A DNA stretch of 46,305 nt from Crocinitomicaceae bacterium (lineage in GTDB: Bacteria > Bacteroidota > Bacteroidia > Flavobacteriales_D > Crocinitomicaceae): positions 113,383 to 159,687 of the forward strand of contig JAURMI010000007.1 of assembly GCA_030830785.1 (NCBI GenBank), read 5' to 3'. Below the pieces are notes generated by a model that had not been told where the DNA came from, ran no database searches, and saw nothing but the letters and a program-made list of their open reading frames with translations. Position 1 is the first letter of the stretch. Every line of letters starts with the position of its first letter. The translations under genes were made by a program, and so were the position numbers. Of the stretch, positions 32,999 to 40,227 are shown one piece after another.

Positions 32999-34177
32999 CT
33001 AGTTTTTTTCTGCTAATTTAATGGCTTTTTCAATACTGATGCGTTCACCATCAAGGAAAGCGACCACAAAGGCATGTGTAAAACCTTTTTGAATGAGTTC
33101 ATTTTTATAATTTTTGGCACCTTGAAGATCATTAGGAAATTGCCCTGAACAATACTTATAGAGCGTATTATCTTGGTATTCAAATATTTCTAGACCCTTG
33201 AAGTTACTTGAATTATGTGCTAAGCGTTGTGAAGAAGTTTCTATTTGTACACGAAATATAAGGCCAGGCTCTTTTTTGGTCTCAATCGGTAATTCCACGG
33301 GTTTACTTGGCTTTGTTTCGCTTGGTTTTGATTGATTATTTGTGGTTACCTGAGTTTTTCCTGAAACCATCTTGTCTTCGGTAGCATTTTTGTATTTAAC
33401 AAATGCTTCGAATATTGAACGTGCCATTTTTTGTTGACCTTCCGCTGAACCAATAAGTTTTTCTTCAGTTGGGTTTGGTAAAAAAGCAGTTTCAATCAAA
33501 ACACTTGGCATGGTTGTTTTATAAAGCACCAAAAATCCAGCTTGTTTTACCCCTCTGTCATAGCGTCCAATTTGTTTAAATTCCTTCTGAATTAATTCGG
33601 CAAACATAATGGATTGGCGGTGAAAAACTGCAAGCTGAAATTGCAGGGCAATAATCCCATCGGGAGTGAGGTCATAAGAACGATATTTTGCTCCTTTGTC
33701 GTCTTCTAAATTGATACTTGCGTTTTCTCTTTCGGCAACTTTTTGTTGGGCATCTGTTCTGTGAAGGCCCAAAACATAGGTTTCTGAACCATAAGCCGTT
33801 GTGCTGCCTGCATTGGCATGAATACAAATGAAGAGGTCGGCATTGTTACGATTTGCGATACTAGCCCTTTCAGCCAATTCAACGAATACATCTGTTGTTC
33901 GTGTATATATTACTTTGATTTCCGGGTAGCGTTCTTTGATTAATGCGCCGAGTTTAAGTGCCATCGAAAGACAAACCTCTTTTTCATTATTATGCGCACC
34001 ATGACAACCAGGGTCATGCCCTCCATGACCGGCATCAATTACAACTGTTTTGATTTTTCCTACTTGGGCCCAATGAGTTATAGGAAAAAATAAGCCAAGC
34101 ATTGCCAATAAAACTAGGCGAATTGCGTTTTTTTGCAAGCCATGGAAATTTGGTAGCTTTGTAAGATTTTCTTGCAT
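32999..34177 (-). CDS. N-acetylmuramoyl-L-alanine amidase (Amidase_3) with C-terminal SPOR-like domain
   Basis: A 392-residue exported peptidoglycan hydrolase. The signal segment is at about 19-38 (AIRLVLLAMLGLFFPITHWA). The zinc amidase domain covers 43-270, with ligands in IDAGHGGHDPG, NNEKEVC and FICIHANAGS and the catalytic Glu in VLIETAFLPNPTEE. A Ser/Pro/Lys linker leads to a C-terminal region of about 80 residues (FRVQIETSSQRL, YKYCSGQFPNDLQGAKNYKN, FTHAFVVAFLDGERI) that reads as a SPOR domain binding denuded glycan at the septum. The enzyme cleaves the amide between MurNAc and the stem peptide. Only 22 nt separate it from the divergent lptD. Confidence 0.92.
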   Translation of the reverse strand: MQENLTKLPNFHGLQKNAIRLVLLAMLGLFFPITHWAQVGKIKTVVIDAGHGGHDPGCHGAHNNEKEVCLSMALKLGALIKERYPEIKVIYTRTTDVFVELAERASIANRNNADLFICIHANAGSTTAYGSETYVLGLHRTDAQQKVAERENASINLEDDKGAKYRSYDLTPDGIIALQFQLAVFHRQSIMFAELIQKEFKQIGRYDRGVKQAGFLVLYKTTMPSVLIETAFLPNPTEEKLIGSAEGQQKMARSIFEAFVKYKNATEDKMVSGKTQVTTNNQSKPSETKPSKPVELPIETKKEPGLIFRVQIETSSQRLAHNSSNFKGLEIFEYQDNTLYKYCSGQFPNDLQGAKNYKNELIQKGFTHAFVVAFLDGERISIEKAIKLAEKN

Positions 34178-34181
34178 ATTA

Positions 34182-34189
34182 CAAATCTA
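34182..34189 (-). promoter_or_regulatory. Candidate -7 box (TAGATTTG) of the amidase-mlaD operon
   Basis: Minus-strand TAGATTTG fits TAnnTTTG and ends 4 nt before the amidase ATG, in the 22-nt space shared with lptD. The -33 region would lie within lptD coding sequence and shows no TTTG at the right distance. Confidence 0.3.
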
Positions 34190-34199
34190 ATTAAGCAAC

Positions 34200-36722
34200 T
34201 TGAGTAAGAATCAGCGTTTTTTACAATTTTTCTTCGCTTCATTGTTAATAATGTTGGTAAATGGATTGGTTACGGCTCAAGATACCCTTTTTGTCAATGG
34301 ACAAAGTATAAATAAAGTAGTCACCTATAAGGCGAGTCAGAAAATTGTGCACGATGTGGTATTGCGTCGCATTTATTTGTTTGGCAATGCCGAAGTTCAA
34401 AGCGATGGTTTTACGATTCGGGCAGGTTACATCCTTATTGATATAGACTCCAATTTAGTAGAAGCCAGTTATCGATTAGATAGTTTAAATACTAAAGTAG
34501 AATTCCCTGAACTTACCGAGGGTAATGAAACAATTCGTTGCCAGACAATTAAAATGAATTATAAAACTCAAAAGGCATTTATTCAAGCTTTGGCCATAAA
34601 GCAAGATGAATTCTATTTTCGGATGCAGACCGCAAAAAGGCAGCAAAACGAAGAATTACATCTTAGGCAAGGCATCCTAACTACCTGTGATTTAGAGGAA
34701 CCACATTATCATTTTCAGTTGAGCAAAGGGGTGTTGGTTCCCAATGAGCGCATTGTAACTGGCCCAATGAATTTATGGATTTCTGGTATTCCAACGCCCC
34801 TTGGTCTCCCATTTGCTTATATTCCAACAAATCAAAAGGAACGTTCATCTGGCTTATTGTTCCCAGAATTTATTCCTTTGTCTGCCTATGGTTTTGGGGT
34901 ACAGAATTTAGGTTGGTATTTTCCGATAAATGACCGTCTTCAAACTTCTGCATACGTCAATTTATACAGTAGGGGATCTTGGGGCTTGCGCAATGATTTT
35001 GATTATGCCAAAAGATACAGCTATAATGGTAGATTATCCCTTGGTTTTCAGCAATTCAATAGTGGATTTCCTTTAAATGATAAACGCAACAAATTAAGTA
35101 TTTCTTGGTCGCATCGAAAAGCACCAAAGTCCAACCCATTTTGGGATTTTTCTTCAAATGTCAATTTTATTTCCGATAATCAATCTAAAAACTCTTTAGA
35201 CCCAATCAATCCAGATTATTTTTCCAATTCCTTTAATTCGGATATTAATTTGGCTCGAAATTTCCCAGGTAAGCCGATCAATAGTGGTTTAAAACTTTCG
35301 TTAAGACAAAACTCGATAGCTCAAAATATTTCACTGACAAGTCCAGTTTTTAATTTCAATGTAACCCGAGTGTTTCCGTTTAAAGATCTTTTCGAGGTAG
35401 CAGATAAAAATTGGAAAAAAACCATTCAGCGCATTGGTGTTGCCTATAATTTAGAAGCTCAGAACCGATCACAGTTTAAAGATAACTTATTGAGCAATGG
35501 AGATTTCAATGCCATAGGACAACAATTCATGAATGGAATAAGTCAGTCTATGAGTATTCAGACAAACACGGGCTTTTTTAAAAATGCATTAAAAATTAAT
35601 CCGAGTTTGAATTATGGTAATAAATTAAATTTCCAACAGGTCGTTAAAACCTATAATCCAATTGAAAATAATACCCAAACAGATACCATTGGTCAATTGG
35701 CAATGCGACACGAACTAAATTTTAACCTCACCGCTACAACCGTCATTTATAGTTATTACCGATTTGTTGGTAAGCGTCAGGCACGCTTAAGGCACTTAAT
35801 GACTCCTAACCTAGGATATCGCTACACCCCAGGTTGGAACCCACTGCTAAGTGTTAATGCCGGACCGAATCAAAGTCAAATTACCTATTCGCCTTTTGAA
35901 AGGAGCATTTATTCTGTAGGTTCGAATCGGGAGGCATCAATGCTTACTTTTGGCATCAATAACACAGCAGAATTAAAATTTAAGTCTGAAAAGGATACCG
36001 TAAATGGTTTTAAAAAGATTAGACTGCTCGATCAATTTTCAATTACTGGAAACTATGACTTTACCAAAGATTCCATACAACTTTCTGACTTGGCTTTAAA
36101 CCTTAGGATAAGCCCTGCGTCTTGGATAAATTTTGTTTCCAATGCGCAATGGAGTCCATATGCATGGAATTCAAATGGTCAAACCCAAGGAAATTACGCA
36201 TGGAAAAACGGTCAATCATTAGGGCGACTTACCAGCACCAATTTAACAACATCGATGGTATTAGCGCCTAAAAAGGACCGTAAAAAGCTACAAGATCACA
36301 GCCTTTTATTCAATGAGCAAGATTGGAACGCAGACTTTAATTACTACGCTTTACATCCAGAAAATGCTATTTATTATGACATTCCTTGGAAAATGACGCT
36401 TTCTCATGTCTATAGCATTCGGGCCAATCAAGACCTTTCTACAAATCCAAGTACTTGGTTATTTGTCCAGACTCTGGTGTTAAGTGGTGACCTGAGTTTT
36501 ACCAAAAGATGGAATCTATCTGGAAATCTAAATTTTAATCTTCAAGAACAACGGTTGACAAATGCTTATTTTGCCTTAAATCGGAACATGCATTGTTGGG
36601 CGCTGTCATTCTATTATGTTCCATTGGGAGGAAACAAAAGTTTCTTGCTCACCATAAGAAATACTTCGAGTATTTTTAGGGATGCAAAAATAGAAATCAG
36701 GAAGCCTCCTTCTTTTCTGTAG
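34200..36722 (+). CDS. lptD: LptD-like outer-membrane lipopolysaccharide assembly protein
   Basis: The start is TTG at 34200 (840 residues), chosen because it gives a complete signal peptide, MSKNQRFLQFFFASLLIMLV with NGLVTAQ; the next in-frame ATG at 34254 cuts into the hydrophobic core. An N-terminal OstA-like beta-taco (about 40-190) carries ASQKIVHDVVLRRIYLFGNA and TIRAGYILIDIDSN. A large C-terminal beta-barrel (about 200-840) follows with alternating strands (LGLPFAYIPTNQKERSSGLL, PEFIPLSAYGFG). Bacteroidota LptD lacks most cysteines used for disulfides in E. coli. It inserts lipopolysaccharide into the outer leaflet. The 3' end overlaps the YihY gene by 26 nt. Confidence 0.87.
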   Translation: MSKNQRFLQFFFASLLIMLVNGLVTAQDTLFVNGQSINKVVTYKASQKIVHDVVLRRIYLFGNAEVQSDGFTIRAGYILIDIDSNLVEASYRLDSLNTKVEFPELTEGNETIRCQTIKMNYKTQKAFIQALAIKQDEFYFRMQTAKRQQNEELHLRQGILTTCDLEEPHYHFQLSKGVLVPNERIVTGPMNLWISGIPTPLGLPFAYIPTNQKERSSGLLFPEFIPLSAYGFGVQNLGWYFPINDRLQTSAYVNLYSRGSWGLRNDFDYAKRYSYNGRLSLGFQQFNSGFPLNDKRNKLSISWSHRKAPKSNPFWDFSSNVNFISDNQSKNSLDPINPDYFSNSFNSDINLARNFPGKPINSGLKLSLRQNSIAQNISLTSPVFNFNVTRVFPFKDLFEVADKNWKKTIQRIGVAYNLEAQNRSQFKDNLLSNGDFNAIGQQFMNGISQSMSIQTNTGFFKNALKINPSLNYGNKLNFQQVVKTYNPIENNTQTDTIGQLAMRHELNFNLTATTVIYSYYRFVGKRQARLRHLMTPNLGYRYTPGWNPLLSVNAGPNQSQITYSPFERSIYSVGSNREASMLTFGINNTAELKFKSEKDTVNGFKKIRLLDQFSITGNYDFTKDSIQLSDLALNLRISPASWINFVSNAQWSPYAWNSNGQTQGNYAWKNGQSLGRLTSTNLTTSMVLAPKKDRKKLQDHSLLFNEQDWNADFNYYALHPENAIYYDIPWKMTLSHVYSIRANQDLSTNPSTWLFVQTLVLSGDLSFTKRWNLSGNLNFNLQEQRLTNAYFALNRNMHCWALSFYYVPLGGNKSFLLTIRNTSSIFRDAKIEIRKPPSFL

Positions 36723-37617
36723 GACTGGTTATAATTCTCTGGTGATACACATTTCCGATTATGTAAGTGTATTTTGCACCAAAAAATACAACTTGTGCAG
36801 AATAATGTACCCACGCCAACATGATAAATATAGAATTGGCTACTCCTATTGAACCCATTATAAAATAATGCTGTAGGTAATAACCGATAAGTAATTGGCT
36901 GAAATAAAGCAACAGGGCGGTCATCATAGCGCCGTTGCGCGCTACTTTCCAAGTCACTTTTGCATTATGCATATATTTGAAAATAAGGCTAAAAATCAAC
37001 ACATTAGTAAGTAGTGTAAATAGGATATGTAATGTTTGGATTGAAAAATCTACAATACCATTTTGGGTAGAAAGCCAACTTGTCAATGCCGAGAATAGTA
37101 CAATTTGAATAAAATACAATAAGATAATCAATAAGGCAATAAAGGCTAAAATTAAAATTCCTAAAAAACGGAAGCCGATAATTTCCATCAATATATTTGA
37201 AGAAGTTCTATTTTTTTTATTGACGTTAAAAAATTCATTTAGACTTCTCTTCAAAGAAATCATAAATGCAGAACAAGTATATAAAAGAAGGCCAGTACTA
37301 AAAATTTCAAGAAATAAATTTGGCTTATCGAAGGATATCGAATCAATCAAATTTAAAAGTGCGGAAGAATCTTTTATTCCCAATCCATTTTGGATAATCT
37401 GGGCTAAAATTTTGCGCATATTCTCCGATCCAATGAGGCGTTCATATATCGAAGTAGTTAAATAAATGATGGGAATGAATGCAAATAAAGTATAATAGGC
37501 CAGCGCAGCACCGTGATGGAAAGCACCATCTTTTATAAATTCTTTAAGCGCTTGTTTAAATGCCTTGAACAAATCAAAGATCAAAAGCTTTTTATTTTTT
37601 ACTGATTTCAATGGCAC
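36697..37617 (-). CDS. YihY/BrkB-family inner-membrane protein
   Basis: A 306-residue integral membrane protein with about six helices (for example ALAYYTLFAFIPIIYLTTS near 40-58, ILILAFIALLIILLYFIQIV near 155-174, and SIFIMLAWVHYSAQVVFFGA near the end). FHHGAALAYYTLFAFIPI is the family motif. The family, once called 'ribonuclease BN', is of unknown function and may be a transporter. The start overlaps the end of the ABC ATPase gene by 26 nt, so the two are translationally linked; together they may be a transport pair. Confidence 0.88.
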   Translation of the reverse strand: MPLKSVKNKKLLIFDLFKAFKQALKEFIKDGAFHHGAALAYYTLFAFIPIIYLTTSIYERLIGSENMRKILAQIIQNGLGIKDSSALLNLIDSISFDKPNLFLEIFSTGLLLYTCSAFMISLKRSLNEFFNVNKKNRTSSNILMEIIGFRFLGILILAFIALLIILLYFIQIVLFSALTSWLSTQNGIVDFSIQTLHILFTLLTNVLIFSLIFKYMHNAKVTWKVARNGAMMTALLLYFSQLLIGYYLQHYFIMGSIGVANSIFIMLAWVHYSAQVVFFGAKYTYIIGNVYHQRIITSPTEKKEAS

Positions 37618-38509
37618 TAATTTGGTTTAGTTTTTCAAAAGCGTAAAGCAAAAGTAAATCTCTTTCTGTCGTACGAACATAGTTGTGATATAACCCACCC
37701 ACAAACATGGCTTTTTCAAAAACCACAGGTATACCCTTGTCAACAATTCTATATTCATCGGGTCTGAAATGCACTAATTCATTGTTCAATTTAATTGTAT
37801 TTAAAGGGCCGAAAAGTCGAGCGCGTTCAGGTGCCTTGTAGTGGTAATATATTGCTTCAGGAATATTTTTTTTGGTGAGTTTCCCATTCTGTAGAATACA
37901 AATGTGATCACAAAGGCCCAAAATATCTTGTCCTTCGTGTGAGACCAGAATAATCCCTGTGTCCTCTTGATCTCTAAGATCCATAAGTTGTTTACTTAGC
38001 TTTTGTCTTAAACGCGCATCGAGATGTCCAAAAGGCTCATCCAATAAAAGAAATTCGGGCCGGTCAGCAATGGCACGAGCAATTGCTACGCGTTGTTGTT
38101 GTCCTCCAGAAATTAGATTTGCTTTAGTATAACGACAGTCGTTAAGATTCATTAAAGTCAATAATTTTTCTACGCGTTTGTCTCTTTTTAAATAGGGCCA
38201 ATGCAAAATGGCTTCGCGAATATTCTCCTCTACAGTATGAAAAGGATCTAGTTTAAAATCTTGATTTACAATAGAAATATTGGAAAATCCTGGTACTAAT
38301 AGATTTCTCACCAAATTTTGAGTTTTGCCATTTAATAAAATTTGTCCGGAATCTGGGTCCAGAAGCCCAGCACAAACTTTTAGTAATGAAGATTTACCCG
38401 CTCCACTTTTTCCAACGAGTCCAAGAATTTCACCTCTTTTAACTTGAAGGTTCAAATTCTTAAGCACTGGATTTTGAAAGCTAAGGCTAATATTTTTTAA
38501 TTCTATCAT
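37592..38509 (-). CDS. ABC transporter ATPase without adjacent permease
   Basis: A 305-residue ATPase. Walker A is GKSGAGKSSLLK (about 33-44), the Q-loop is in VNQDFKLDPFHT, the signature is SGGQQQRVAIARAIA (about 138-152) and Walker B is FLLLDEPFGHLDARL, followed by the H-loop in ILVSHEGQD. The C-terminal 65 residues, including HFRPDEYRIVDKGIPVVFEK and YHNYVRTTERDLLL, resemble a TOBE-like regulatory domain of importer ATPases such as PotA. No periplasmic binding protein or classic permease gene is adjacent; the only membrane protein is YihY-like, downstream. It overlaps the 142-residue unknown by 4 nt. Confidence 0.9.
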   Translation of the reverse strand: MIELKNISLSFQNPVLKNLNLQVKRGEILGLVGKSGAGKSSLLKVCAGLLDPDSGQILLNGKTQNLVRNLLVPGFSNISIVNQDFKLDPFHTVEENIREAILHWPYLKRDKRVEKLLTLMNLNDCRYTKANLISGGQQQRVAIARAIADRPEFLLLDEPFGHLDARLRQKLSKQLMDLRDQEDTGIILVSHEGQDILGLCDHICILQNGKLTKKNIPEAIYYHYKAPERARLFGPLNTIKLNNELVHFRPDEYRIVDKGIPVVFEKAMFVGGLYHNYVRTTERDLLLLYAFEKLNQISAIEISKK

Positions 38510-38934
38510 TGGATGAGTTCTTTTGGGAAGCTTTTAGAGGCAATAAATATTCCTGGAACAGGATTTGACATTGGTTCAAAATCTTTGAGAAAAATAGTAA
38601 TGGTATGGTTATTTGACGCGGCAATATACTGACAATCATCAAGTATTGAGTTCGATGCACCTACATATATGGTTGGGTTATTGGGTGAAATAATTTCAAA
38701 AAGATACATATCATCTATTTGGTATGCGAATGGATTGTTTTCTTGGTCAAAACCCTCTAAAGTATATTGACTTGCAGGATGCTGTAAAATACGCTCAACA
38801 GTTGTTGTGATTTGTATTTCATCTTCCCAATGGTATTTTATATTGTCTTGTGATTCGAGACCCTCATGCTGCTTATCTGCAAGATCTTGTGAATAAAATT
38901 CATTGTTTAAGTATACGTGGATTTTACAATTCAT
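38506..38934 (-). CDS. Hypothetical protein in the LETM1-ABC-YihY run
   Basis: A 142-residue acidic, soluble protein with no signal peptide and no recognised domain. It starts MNCKIHVYLNNEFYSQDLAD and contains ERILQHPASQYTLEGFDQE and NPTIYVGASNSILDDCQY, with beta-strand-like alternation in the second half. Real coding is supported by overlaps at both ends: 11 nt with the upstream LETM1-related gene and 4 nt with the ABC ATPase gene. It may be an accessory factor of the ABC-YihY unit. No family assignment is possible. Confidence 0.6.
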   Translation of the reverse strand: MNCKIHVYLNNEFYSQDLADKQHEGLESQDNIKYHWEDEIQITTTVERILQHPASQYTLEGFDQENNPFAYQIDDMYLFEIISPNNPTIYVGASNSILDDCQYIAASNNHTITIFLKDFEPMSNPVPGIFIASKSFPKELIQ

Positions 38935-40225
38935 CTTTTTGGTTGGTTTTTTCTAATTCGTTTGTTTTAAAAGCAGATGGCACTAGTTCGGGCACAAGTT
39001 TCATTACAATGGGCAATAGTAAGGTGCCACCAGGCAAAAGAAAAAGAGCTAGAGAAGGCATTGATTTTAGTATGTCGTAGAATTGTAGCTTGACCTGCTC
39101 TTTTTCTTCCTTATTTAATTCTTCTTTGGTTGATTTTTGCAAGAGCTCCATAAGTTCTTTGCTCTCTTTTATTTCTAAAATTAGGCGTTCTTTATTTCTA
39201 CCAATGATTCGCAACCAACGATTACTGGTTTCTTTAAATGCAAAACTAGTTGCAACAGATTGCTTATAAATCTCGATTTCTTCTGGTCCGTTCTGAGATA
39301 TAAAGGCCAAACACATTTCCTCGGATTGTAGCATTTGTTCCTCATTCAATTCTAAAACTGCGCCTAGAGTTTTGAGTTTTTTCTTTTCAATCGGGCTTAC
39401 TAAATGGGTGCTCTGTAAAAGAAAATGAGCATACTCAAAGGTAATTTGTCCAAGTAAGGCATCGTTAACATGTTCCTCTTTTAGGATTTGCAGGGAAATA
39501 CCAGAAGATATTCTTTCTTTATAAATATCTTTTAAAGATTTATTTAATGTTGCTGAAGCAAGGAAATGTTGTAAAATCTTTTTTTCGTTATCCTCCAGGA
39601 CGCCATCCATAAATGCTGTGTAAATAAGCCCATTGAAAACAGAGGCTGTATAGCGCATGTTACACCTTGAAAAAGTATTGACCTTGTTTTGCAGAAAAGA
39701 GCGAAATAAAATAATGTCAATAAAAATAAATGCATTAGAAAGATGATTTAACCAAAAGTTCGAGCCCAAAGGTGAACTTTTAACTCCAACCCTTGATTTC
39801 AAAATAAGTTCAAGTTTGCCAAAAGGGCTTTTGTGAAAATTCATTTCTATGAGTTCTCGAGGACTTAGGCCCTCATAGTCTTTGTAAAATTCTAATGCAT
39901 CTTCAATAAATTGGATTTTTGAAAAGGTTTGGCTATGCTTGCGAAAATAGGTGAAGAGGAGGGTTTCAAATAAGAGCAGTTGGAGTTGTTCATCAGTATT
40001 GAAATGCTTTTTACTGAATTTATTTGAGAAAATAAAGGACTTCGCAGTACCATAAATTAAGCCTGTTTGGTGTGAAATAAAGTGCGTCAGGTTAGATTCT
40101 TCTTGTTCAATTAGATCAGCATCGATTTCAAATACTCCCTCTTCGAGAAGTTCGAAGAATTTAGCAATCCAATTTTTAGATCCCGGTGAAAAATTTATCT
40201 TTTGATCGACGGCTGACACATTCAA
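38924..40225 (-). CDS. LETM1-related biofilm-associated protein
   Basis: A 433-residue protein. The N-terminal part (about 1-150) is helical, with NFSPGSKNWIAKFFELL and HFISHQTGLIYGTAKSFIF. The C-terminal part has the hallmark LPGGTLLLPIVMKLVPELVP with SAF at about 400-425, similar to the ribosome-binding/LETM1 region. The middle has a TerB-like helical stretch (FMDGVLEDNEKKILQHFLAS). Flavobacterial members have been linked to biofilm formation; the molecular role is unclear. It is 2 nt after the lamin-tail gene. Its single hydrophobic stretch near the C-terminus could associate with the membrane. Confidence 0.83.
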   Translation of the reverse strand: MNVSAVDQKINFSPGSKNWIAKFFELLEEGVFEIDADLIEQEESNLTHFISHQTGLIYGTAKSFIFSNKFSKKHFNTDEQLQLLLFETLLFTYFRKHSQTFSKIQFIEDALEFYKDYEGLSPRELIEMNFHKSPFGKLELILKSRVGVKSSPLGSNFWLNHLSNAFIFIDIILFRSFLQNKVNTFSRCNMRYTASVFNGLIYTAFMDGVLEDNEKKILQHFLASATLNKSLKDIYKERISSGISLQILKEEHVNDALLGQITFEYAHFLLQSTHLVSPIEKKKLKTLGAVLELNEEQMLQSEEMCLAFISQNGPEEIEIYKQSVATSFAFKETSNRWLRIIGRNKERLILEIKESKELMELLQKSTKEELNKEEKEQVKLQFYDILKSMPSLALFLLPGGTLLLPIVMKLVPELVPSAFKTNELEKTNQKDEL

Positions 40226-40227
40226 AT

